DNA of 9,760 nt from an uncultured Clostridia bacterium (GTDB taxonomy: Bacteria; Bacillota; Clostridia; Lachnospirales; Lachnospiraceae), in contig CALASV010000160.1 of the NCBI GenBank assembly GCA_937888895.1, positions 1 to 9,760 on the forward strand. The letters run 5' to 3'. Positions 1 to 5,877 of the stretch are shown one piece after another. The position numbers were made by a program, and so were the translations under genes. The notes beneath the pieces are model-generated. The model had not been told where the DNA came from, did no database searches, and saw only the letters and a list, made by a program, of their open reading frames with translations. Every line of letters begins with the position of its first letter. Position 1 is the first letter of the stretch.

Positions 1-55
1 CGGTGGTGTGAGAGGACGGAAGTTTCTAAATTTGAGAAACTTCCTCCTACTCGAT
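1..55 (+). mobile_element. Group II intron, 3' terminus only (end of domain V plus domain VI)
   Basis: Bases 1-3 (CGG) fit the last bases of the 3' strand of domain V, and 4-9 would be the V-VI linker. Bases 10-52 fold into a domain-VI-like hairpin: 10-12 pair with 50-52, 13-16 with 45-48, 18-19 with 43-44 and 20-27 with 35-42, closing a 7-base loop. The only unpaired base on the 3' strand is A49, which sits 7 bases from the proposed end at T55, where a group II branch-point adenosine is expected. The intron would end in AT, matching the AY rule, and the CCTACTCGAT ending is familiar from bacterial introns with reverse transcriptases. The intron body and any reverse transcriptase lie outside the window, so class and intactness cannot be judged. 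Confidence 0.72.
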
Positions 56-143
56 CGTTACATTGGGATTGCAAGGAGTTGTTGGTATCATTGTTTTTGC
101 TAGGGCAAGCAAGAAGAAGTTTGTAGTATTGTTTTCGAAATAA
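54..143 (+). pseudogene. 3' exon of the gene interrupted by the group II intron (C-terminal fragment)
   Basis: Directly after the proposed 3' splice site one frame stays open to TAA at 141-143. It encodes a C-terminus of the form VTLGLQGVVGIIVFARASKK followed by a short basic/hydrophobic tail. A run of about 15 hydrophobic residues followed by R and KKK looks like a final membrane segment with a positively charged cytoplasmic end, as in C-terminal anchors of surface proteins. The splice site would fall inside the codon at 54-56. If the intron splices, the product could still be whole, so 'interrupted' is safer than 'dead'. The frame has only about 29 codons and could be open by chance. The family is not recognisable. 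Confidence 0.33.
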
Positions 144-250
144 AGCAAAAAGTTTTCTTAGCCCCTCTTTTGTTCTATTTTCAGCAATAAGTGGGATAAG
201 AACGGTTACCTAGCCCCACTGAAATCAAAAATAAAGAAAAAATAAGACAC

Positions 251-301
251 AAGTAAAAAATAATAGAGGAAAGAATAACAACTTTGTGTTATTCCTTCCT
301 C
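251..301 (-). terminator. Rho-independent terminator of the leftward PD-(D/E)XK operon
   Basis: Bases 266-280 pair with 287-301 (GAGGAA, one A/C mismatch, GAATAACA), giving a near-perfect 15-step stem with a 6-base loop. Read on the minus strand, the stem is followed by TATTATTTTTTACTT (265 down to 251), a proper T-tract. It begins 27 bases after the stop codon of the leftward gene ending at 328. The plus-strand side has no T-run, so it is assigned to the minus strand. The remaining non-coding stretch 144-250 holds only a weak inverted repeat (190-195 with 215-220) and no gene that I can see. Confidence 0.85.
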
Positions 302-464
302 TGAATATTATAGATTATGATAATGTCTTATAAGGAAGCATTTTCTTCTTTCAGTTTATTATAAAGAGGTAAAATAGTTTCAACAGTTTCTTCTAATTCA
401 TCAGCAATTTGTTCAATCGTTTTTTGTTTCTGTATTTTTTTATATATTAATTGTAGTAAGTTTT

Positions 465-519
465 CCTGTCTACCTTCCCGTCTACCTTCCTGTCTGCCTT
501 CTTGTCTACTTTTCTGTCT
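465..519 (-). repeat. 12-bp tandem repeat encoding RQEG/RREG units
   Basis: About four imperfect copies of a 12-base unit (plus-strand form close to CTGTCTACCTTC) encode SRQEGRQEGRREGRQE near the C-terminus of the leftward PD-(D/E)XK pseudogene. Arrays of this type are a common feature of Rpn-like and transposase-like proteins and expand or contract readily. Confidence 0.7.
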
Positions 520-520
520 T

Positions 521-622
521 AAAACTTCTTCTTGTTCTTTAAATTTCTTGTTTAAAACTTCTTCTTGTTCTTTAAATAGCTTGTTTAAAATTTCGTCTTC
601 TCGTTCTTGCACTTTTTTGTTT
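521..622 (-). repeat. 33-bp tandem repeat encoding an 11-residue coiled-coil unit
   Basis: Bases 521-553 and 554-586 are nearly identical 33-base units, differing at only a few positions. A degenerate 36-base third copy runs to 622. On the minus strand they encode successive LNKxFKEQEEV units, a charged heptad-like coiled coil between the nuclease-like core and the RQEG tail. The near identity of the first two copies suggests a recent duplication within the gene. Confidence 0.72.
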
Positions 623-1280
623 AATAATTCTTCTAATGCGTTACACATAGAACCAGCCTCCCATTCATCCATATTAGCTTGAATAATAACATCTAAAATA
701 GCATCATATAATTTATTATTTTTGTGTTTTTCATAATCTTCAATAAGAGAAGGTATTTCTTTTGCTTTTAATTTATTTGTTAAATTTTTTAGCCAAAGAT
801 TATTTTTTTCAGAAAGTTTGGAAGTGACGATTAACTGAATAGGTACAACATCACCCGTAATATAATAAATACCATCTTCTTGTTTTTGTATCTTATATCC
901 AAGGGTATTTACTAACTCTTGCACCATAGATTTAGGATATCCATGACTAACAAAAGTAATAGTAACTTCTCGAATAGAAATAGCATTGATAGTTGCACCA
1001 TCGGATTTATAAAAGAAAGCATAAGCATGTACTTTATAGTAATCGTCAATACTTAAATAGTCTTCTGGACTTTTATATTCTATAATATTATGACCTCTAA
1101 AAATTTTCCCAATATTTTTACGGATAGGTTCTTTTGTATTTTTTTTAATGTTTATTACTAAGAGCATGTTCGTTTTCAAAAGTCAATTTATCAGCTTCGT
1201 CTTGTAAGTGGATTTGTAATCCAGAATAAAAGGCAGGATGCCACTGGATGATTTTTTTATTTTCTTGTTTCATAAAATTA

Positions 1281-1284
1281 CTCC
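1281..1284 (-). promoter_or_regulatory. Ribosome binding site fixing the true start of the frameshifted gene
   Basis: On the minus strand GGAG lies 7 bases before ATG 1273, within the 13-base gap after the upstream Uma2 stop codon. No comparable site precedes the TTG at 1179. This shows that the longer, frameshifted reading is the original gene and that the shorter open frame is not a natural start. Confidence 0.8.
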
Positions 1285-1286
1285 AT

Positions 1287-1844
1287 TTATAATAATGTAT
1301 TGATTTCTGCAAAGTTAATCAATAAATCTTCATAAATATTTACTTTAATTGTAGAATAGAAAGTATATGGAATATTGAGAATATCTCCTTCAAAATAATT
1401 GACTGTTACAGATTTTCTGCAAGGGTCTACAATCCAGTATTCACGCACTCCGGCATTTTTGTAATAATATAATTTGCGAATGTAATCATCCGATGCATTA
1501 CTTGGAGAAATAATTTCGATAATGAAGTCAGGTGCTCCATTACAGCGTTTTCCATCTAGTTTATTTTTATCACATACAATCATAATATCTGGCTGAACAA
1601 TAGTAAGTGGCTTATCAGAAAGTTTTACATCAAATGGAGCAGGGAATACAGAACAATTTCCATTTTTAGATTTGATATAATTGTGAATGGTAACAAGGAG
1701 TTCTGTAAGTATTGTTTGATGTTCTTGTGAAGGAGATGCCATGTCATAAACAATTCCATCAAATACTTCTATTCTTTTGTCTTCAGGATAGGATTCATAT
1801 TCTTCTAGTGTAATCATTTGATATTGTAGTTGCAAGGCTGGCAT
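1287..1844 (-). CDS. Uma2 family (DUF820) PD-(D/E)XK endonuclease-like protein, second copy
   Basis: The protein has 185 residues from ATG 1844, a usual Uma2 length. Residue numbers below count from the GTG at 1853, three codons upstream. Family features in order: RIEVFDG (28-34) with the conserved Glu and Asp-Gly; VQPDIMIV (86-93) with the Pro-Asp motif; APDFIIEIISPS (107-118) with the active-site Glu; RKLYYYKNAGVREYWIVDP (126-144) with the conserved Lys and the EYW block. All core residues are present, so the fold should be intact. I prefer ATG 1844 because AAAGGA (1855-1860) is 10 bases from it but would touch the GTG at 1853. It is a close paralogue of the next gene upstream (ending at 1896) and is transcribed with it. 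Uma2 proteins have a restriction-endonuclease-like fold, but their target and biological role are not established, so nuclease activity is inferred. Confidence 0.92.
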   Translation of the reverse strand: MPALQLQYQMITLEEYESYPEDKRIEVFDGIVYDMASPSQEHQTILTELLVTIHNYIKSKNGNCSVFPAPFDVKLSDKPLTIVQPDIMIVCDKNKLDGKRCNGAPDFIIEIISPSNASDDYIRKLYYYKNAGVREYWIVDPCRKSVTVNYFEGDILNIPYTFYSTIKVNIYEDLLINFAEINTLL

Positions 1845-1895
1845 ATAGGTCACTTCCTTTCATAGTTAATAAAAATAATTTAACAAGGTGAAAGA

Positions 1896-2444
1896 TTATA
1901 ATGTTTCAGAAAGTTCGGAAAAGTTAATTGTGAAATTTTCATAAATACCAACTTTAATTGAATCAGAAAAGGAGTAGTCTAATGTATCTTCTGATTCAAA
2001 ATTGTAAACTCGAATAGTATTTTTCATTGGATTTACTATCCAGTATTCTCTTACTCCTGTACTACGATATTTAAAGAGTTTTGTAAAATAGTCCATTTGT
2101 CTACTACTTGGTGATATTACTTCAATAATCCAATCAGGAGCACCAACACAACCATGTTCTGTAATTTTGGATTTATCACAAATTATGGAAATATCAGGTT
2201 CTACATAAGTTTTATCATCTTCATTTAGAAAAACAGCGAAAGGGGCAGGAACTACCTCACAAGAACCTTTTTTTGACTTAATATAATTACCAATTATTAA
2301 AGAAAGTTCAAAGATTAATTTTTGATGTTTAAATGTTGGAGGAGTCATATAGTAAATTTGTCCATCTATCAGTTCAGCACGTTTCCCTTCTGGTAAATTA
2401 TAAATATCTTCGATAGTATAGCCAATCTCTTTTGGTAATGCCAT
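1896..2444 (-). CDS. Uma2 family (DUF820) PD-(D/E)XK endonuclease-like protein, first copy
   Basis: This is the first gene of the leftward operon, 182 residues from ATG 2444. Residue numbers below count from a GTG at 2453. It shows KRAELIDGQIYYM (24-36), YVEPDISIICDKSK (83-96) with Pro-Asp, GAPDWIIEVISPS (104-116) with the active-site Glu, and TKLFKYRSTGVREYWIVNP (124-142). It aligns with the downstream Uma2 gene along its whole length with shared blocks such as NYIKSK, PAPF, GVREYWIV and the IKVxIYEx end, so the two look like a tandem duplication that has since diverged. AAAGGA at 2455-2460 gives good spacing to ATG 2444 and almost none to GTG 2453, which decides the start. A sigma-A promoter lies 40 bases upstream. 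Substrate and role are unknown. No toxin, antitoxin or methylase partner is adjacent. Confidence 0.92.
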   Translation of the reverse strand: MALPKEIGYTIEDIYNLPEGKRAELIDGQIYYMTPPTFKHQKLIFELSLIIGNYIKSKKGSCEVVPAPFAVFLNEDDKTYVEPDISIICDKSKITEHGCVGAPDWIIEVISPSSRQMDYFTKLFKYRSTGVREYWIVNPMKNTIRVYNFESEDTLDYSFSDSIKVGIYENFTINFSELSETL

Positions 2445-2483
2445 AAAATACACGTCCTTTCTTATCCATCTTCCCTTAATAAT

Positions 2484-2512
2484 AGTATAGCATAAGAACG
2501 AATGTTTGTAAA
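2484..2512 (-). promoter_or_regulatory. Sigma-A promoter for the leftward Uma2/PD-(D/E)XK operon
   Basis: Read on the minus strand, TTTACA (2512-2507), a 17-base spacer and TATACT (2489-2484) form a near-consensus promoter. The expected transcript start is near 2477, giving a leader of about 33 bases before ATG 2444. It is the only such promoter found upstream of these genes, so all three probably share one transcript ending at the terminator at 251-301. Confidence 0.85.
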
Positions 2513-2616
2513 TAAATTTCTATTATTGTTTTAGAGCATATATAAAAAAGATATTAGGTTTTTATGTTGCAAAAAATTTATATTGGTTAATTCGTAGCAA
2601 TTTTTCAAGAAAACAC

Positions 2617-2645
2617 TTGGCATAATAGGAAAAATGAAATATAAT
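2617..2645 (+). promoter_or_regulatory. Sigma-A promoter for the Big_2 surface protein gene
   Basis: TTGGCA (2617-2622), a 17-base spacer and a perfect TATAAT (2640-2645) place the transcript start near 2652, leaving a leader of about 86 bases before ATG 2738. It points away from the Uma2 promoter, so the 293-base interval 2445-2737 is a divergent promoter region. The part between the promoters (2513-2616) is AT-rich, and I see no clear operator in it. Confidence 0.85.
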
Positions 2646-2653
2646 AGAACTTG

Positions 2654-2700
2654 TCTAGCAGATTCTTATTTGGGTAGGGGCTGGATAAAATTAGGCTAGA
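2654..2700 (+). promoter_or_regulatory. Inverted repeat in the leader of the surface-protein mRNA
   Basis: TCTAGC at 2654-2659 is perfectly complementary to GCTAGA at 2695-2700, enclosing a 35-base purine-rich segment with GGGTAGGGG. It starts almost at the predicted transcript start, so it could form a 5' stem protecting the mRNA or part of a small leader structure. It matches no riboswitch class that I recognise, and a six-base repeat could arise by chance. Confidence 0.25.
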
Positions 2701-2737
2701 AAATATTTAGTCAAGTAGTTAGAAAGGAGAAAAATAC

Positions 2738-5701
2738 ATGAGAAAACAAACAAAAAAGATTGCGTTTGCTGTTCTTTTTTCTATGGCAATGTCTTTTATG
2801 GCACCTGCACAAATGCCTGCTTTTGCGGCAAAGACATTTGAGTATGTAGAAGAAACAACAGGGGAATCTATCAAAGAATTAGCGTTAGAAGTAGGAGAGC
2901 AAGTAAACTTAAAACCAATTGGTGCGAATAGTTCTACTAAGTGGACTTCTTCTAATCCTAGAGTTGCAGTAGTAGATTCTATGGGCGTTATTACAGCTCT
3001 TTCTAAAGGAACAGCTACCATTACAATGACTTTGAGTGGTTATACTTCCGAAGGTGTAAAAGTTTCTGTTGATGATGACAGAGAAGTTGCAATCGGAGTG
3101 ACAGAAGAAGTTTTTGGTTATACAATGGAAAAAGGAACCGATGTAGAATTTATGTACTTTGGTTTATTAGATGGTACTGAGGGTAGATATGATTGTAATT
3201 GGACCTCTACAAATCCTTCCGTAGCTACCGTAGATAGTGCTACTGGTAAAGTAACTGCGAAAAAAGAAGGTTTTACAGTACTTTGTTTAACTTTGACAAA
3301 TAAAACGACATCAACAAAATATGAGGCAAGGCCAATTGCGATTGAAGTAGTAGCAGATGGCACAGGTACAGTTGCCACAGCAACGCCAATGCCAACAAAG
3401 CCAACTTCTCCAATCATTCAACCAACAAAAAAACCAACTACAACAACAAAGCCAACGGCAACACCAACGCCAACTGAACTGCCTGAAGCAACAGCAACAC
3501 CAGTACCAACGACAGCTCCAGTAGGAGAGGATATTGCATATATCGCAACTTTAGTAGCAGATAATTGTATTGTAGTGGATTTCTTAAATAAGAAAGTAGA
3601 TTACGATGCAATAGATGTGCAATTGTATAAAGTAGTAGAACTTTCTAATAATGATTCTATGAAAGTAAGAGTATCTATGGAGTCACAGTTAAGTTCTAAT
3701 GGAACAAAAATCAATGTTTATCCAGGGGATAGCGATGTATTTGAAAATGATACACAATACATTGTTCAAGTAAATGGTGAACATAATGCAAAGACAATTA
3801 ATGTACATATTGGTGAGCCAAACCGTGTAGAAGTTTCTTATGAGTGTCTTGGTGAAGAAGGAAAAGCTTATGTTTATGATGAAGTAATGGGCTTAGAAGT
3901 TCCAGTAACATTATCTTATCAAGTATATTACAATACAATCAATGTAACAGAAACTTATAAAAACCAAGGCTATATTGAATATGAAATTCTTTCTGCACAA
4001 AATCCAAATGATGTAGATTTAAGTGGAGATATTTTAAATTTCTATTCTAAAACTTATGCAACATTAAAAGCTACTTATTTCTATTCTGATGAAAATGGAG
4101 ATTACAAGGAATGTAAAAATACAAAACCAATTTCTATTGCAGCAGTAAAACTTCCTACTTATAAAATTGATGGTTTAGTAGAATGGACTGTCGTTGATGC
4201 AACAGAATCTACAGCCATTGATTGGGAAAAACCAGTGAAATATACTGTTGCAGGTGCAGAAGACCAGAAAATCGTAGCATTAATTGTAGATAACTATGGT
4301 AGATATTATTCGACAGATGAACGAGGTGTAAATGAAGAAAAAGGTATTTATTTCGTTGAAAACGCAGAACAAATCTTTTCTATGATGGGTTATCGTACAG
4401 AATTTAGTTTTGATATTGTGAATAACAATTTTATCGTAGAATCTGATGGTGAATTGATTACTTATGAAACTGTAAAACAAGGAAATGCAATTTTAGAAGT
4501 TATCAATGATTCCACAGATACAGTAAAAGAATATCCAATTTATCCTATCCAAGTAAAGGATGCTAAAAAGTTAAATGGTATTCAGGCTAGTACAACAAGC
4601 GTAGCACTTACTACAAATACATTACCTGGATATGAAGAAAATTTTGCTCAAGCAGAAATTGAAATTTTATTGAAAGACCAGTATGGTAATGAATGGACAG
4701 GAGATTATGATTTAGAACTTAGTTCTAATGTAGATGATGTAGATGAAGCATTAGGTGGTACAACTTCTTCTCCAGCATATTTAGAGGGTACAACATTATA
4801 TATTGATGCTGAAAATATTATGGATGTAACAAATAGAACAAGTGTAAGCTTTACTGTGACAGAAACAACAACAAAGCGTACTACAAAAGTAACAGTAACT
4901 TTGAAAAAGCCAAAACTTTCTGATATAAACGAAGTTGTTGTAAATTCTTATCAAATTGGTTTGAAAGAGAATGTAGTGAAGTTAATGGATACAAAAGCAG
5001 AAGATGAAATAAGAGCAGCACAACTTGAGATTTATCAGTTAAGTAGTGGTGTGAAGGTTGGTCTTTATGATTCTAGTCAAATTGTGATTCAAGAATCTGC
5101 AAACCATAATTTTACTGTAGATAATTGTGCAGAAGGTCAAGTTTATGTTCTTGTATTAGGTCCTGATGGCAAGGCAGTAAAAGAAGCAGAAAGCTCTGAT
5201 TCTGTTGGTGTATGGATTGATTCCACCGAAGATTGTGTTATGATTAATGTAGCAGGAAGAGATGAAGATGATAGTTCTATGATTGAATTTTTAGAAAAAG
5301 GCAAGTATACGATTAAAGTAACTCGTATTACAAGCGTAGATAAGAAAGTTCAAAAATCAACAATAACACCAACTTCTCTTTCCTTTACAGTAGAAGATAA
5401 TACAAGCGATGTAGTATTCCAGTCTTTAAGAAATAGAAAGACAAATATTACAGTAAGTGGTAAGACTGATGTGGAAAGCGTAAAACAGATTATTGTAGAA
5501 AACTTCCGTTTCCGTTTAGGTAATAAAGAGTGGACAACTTTAACAACAGATATGATTAAAGATGTTAAGTTTACACCAAGTAAAGAATATCTTGTAGTAC
5601 ATGATATTGAGTTTGCAGTTCCTTATGAGAACGAAGATTCTAGTATGAGTTATAAAAAGGTAATCAAAGGACTGAATCAAGCAATTAGTTTTGAGAAATA
5701 A
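2738..5701 (+). CDS. Secreted surface protein with two Big_2 Ig-like domains and a Pro/Thr linker
   Basis: A 987-residue exported protein. Residues 1-31 form a signal peptide: basic MRKQTKK, a hydrophobic core, and cleavage near AFA-A-K. Two bacterial Ig-like (Big_2) domains follow. The first (about 45-112) has WTSSNPRVAVVD then GVITALSKGTATITM; the second (about 128-206) has WTSTNPSVATVD then GKVTAKKEGFTVL. Residues about 210-263 are a low-complexity Pro/Thr/Ala linker (PTATPTPTELP and similar), of the kind that spaces cell-surface domains. The remaining ~720 residues look like further beta-sandwich modules without a family I can name. No LPXTG motif, S-layer homology, choline-binding or GW module, or C-terminal membrane segment is visible (the end is QAISFEK), so it may be released or held non-covalently. 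AAAGGAG at 2723-2729 supports ATG 2738. It has its own promoter and terminator, so it is monocistronic. A role in adhesion or envelope structure is inferred; no enzymatic motif was seen. Confidence 0.9.
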   Translation: MRKQTKKIAFAVLFSMAMSFMAPAQMPAFAAKTFEYVEETTGESIKELALEVGEQVNLKPIGANSSTKWTSSNPRVAVVDSMGVITALSKGTATITMTLSGYTSEGVKVSVDDDREVAIGVTEEVFGYTMEKGTDVEFMYFGLLDGTEGRYDCNWTSTNPSVATVDSATGKVTAKKEGFTVLCLTLTNKTTSTKYEARPIAIEVVADGTGTVATATPMPTKPTSPIIQPTKKPTTTTKPTATPTPTELPEATATPVPTTAPVGEDIAYIATLVADNCIVVDFLNKKVDYDAIDVQLYKVVELSNNDSMKVRVSMESQLSSNGTKINVYPGDSDVFENDTQYIVQVNGEHNAKTINVHIGEPNRVEVSYECLGEEGKAYVYDEVMGLEVPVTLSYQVYYNTINVTETYKNQGYIEYEILSAQNPNDVDLSGDILNFYSKTYATLKATYFYSDENGDYKECKNTKPISIAAVKLPTYKIDGLVEWTVVDATESTAIDWEKPVKYTVAGAEDQKIVALIVDNYGRYYSTDERGVNEEKGIYFVENAEQIFSMMGYRTEFSFDIVNNNFIVESDGELITYETVKQGNAILEVINDSTDTVKEYPIYPIQVKDAKKLNGIQASTTSVALTTNTLPGYEENFAQAEIEILLKDQYGNEWTGDYDLELSSNVDDVDEALGGTTSSPAYLEGTTLYIDAENIMDVTNRTSVSFTVTETTTKRTTKVTVTLKKPKLSDINEVVVNSYQIGLKENVVKLMDTKAEDEIRAAQLEIYQLSSGVKVGLYDSSQIVIQESANHNFTVDNCAEGQVYVLVLGPDGKAVKEAESSDSVGVWIDSTEDCVMINVAGRDEDDSSMIEFLEKGKYTIKVTRITSVDKKVQKSTITPTSLSFTVEDNTSDVVFQSLRNRKTNITVSGKTDVESVKQIIVENFRFRLGNKEWTTLTTDMIKDVKFTPSKEYLVVHDIEFAVPYENEDSSMSYKKVIKGLNQAISFEK

Positions 5702-5717
5702 AAGTTGTAAAATATAG

Positions 5718-5759
5718 AAAACTTACCTGATAGCAATGTCAGGTAAGTTTTTCTTTTTA
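5718..5759 (+). terminator. Rho-independent terminator of the Big_2 surface protein gene
   Basis: AAAACTTACCTGA (5718-5730) pairs fully with TCAGGTAAGTTTT (5739-5751) around an 8-base loop, followed by a T-rich tract (TCTTTTTAT). It starts 16 bases after the stop codon. Confidence 0.93.
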
Positions 5760-5778
5760 TAAAAAAAGTAGTTTACGA

Positions 5779-5807
5779 TTTACATTTTTGCTTTCCTTTA
5801 TTATAAT
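5779..5807 (+). promoter_or_regulatory. Sigma-A promoter for the ligase-methyltransferase unit
   Basis: TTTACA (5779-5784), a 17-base spacer and TATAAT (5802-5807) predict a start near 5814 and a leader of about 64 bases. The leader ends with a strong GGAGG (5866-5870) seven bases before ATG 5878. A tiny CGAA-TAAT-TTCG hairpin lies just after the predicted start. Confidence 0.87.
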
Positions 5808-5877
5808 AGAGGACAGCGAATAATTTCGTTAAGTTACTTGTGTAAAAAAGATAAGAAAAAGAAATGGAGGACATTAA

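Larger units (their letters stand above)
328..1273 (-). pseudogene. Rpn-like PD-(D/E)XK nuclease/transposase-family protein, frameshifted by an internal deletion
   Basis: The gene should start at ATG 1273, with GGAG at 1281-1284. The first frame encodes an N-terminus (MKQENKKIIQWHPAFYSG ... LTFENEHALSNKH) typical of a family common in Lachnospiraceae, but stops at a TAA near 1151. The conserved remainder continues in another frame (LLVINIKK ... FRGHNIIEYKSPEDYLS ... YKVHAYAFFYKSDG) to 328. The NIIEYKSP segment is the ExK part of the PD-(D/E)XK site. The preceding segment with the catalytic Asp (family pattern roughly P-x-x-I-D-x-L) is missing at the break. The C-terminal third is a Lys/Glu-rich coiled coil with repeated LNKxFKEQEEV units, then RQEG repeats and a short helical end, all usual for Rpn-like proteins. 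A TTG at 1179 could open a 283-residue product but has no ribosome binding site. It is last in the operon after two Uma2 genes, 13 bases behind the upstream stop. Known relatives are linked to RecA-independent recombination; that role is unlikely to survive here. Confidence 0.8.

Noticed and set aside
144..250. Terminator or attachment site in the AT-rich gap, from AGTGGG...CCCACT
   Set aside because: The arms are only six bases with a 19-base loop and no T-tract on either strand. No matching direct repeat was seen elsewhere.
465..622. CRISPR-like array from the repeated units
   Set aside because: The units are contiguous with no spacers, in frame, and encode coiled-coil and RQEG repeats.
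328..1179. A 283-residue gene starting at TTG 1179 as a complete, intact protein
   Set aside because: There is no ribosome binding site before it. The N-terminal part of the same family lies just upstream in another frame, with a good ATG and GGAG, so this is the 3' part of a frameshifted gene.
1287..2444. Toxin-antitoxin or restriction-modification system formed by the Uma2 pair
   Set aside because: Both genes are the same nuclease-like family, with no methylase, specificity subunit or small antitoxin gene in the operon.
2652..2737. Known riboswitch (preQ1, c-di-GMP) in the surface-protein leader
   Set aside because: The conserved core sequences of these classes are not present; only a short inverted repeat and a purine run are seen.
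2719..3417. Minus-strand open frames inside the surface-protein gene (2719-3021 and 3118-3417)
   Set aside because: They mirror a strongly supported plus-strand gene with signal peptide and Big_2 domains, lack ribosome binding sites, and encode nothing family-like.
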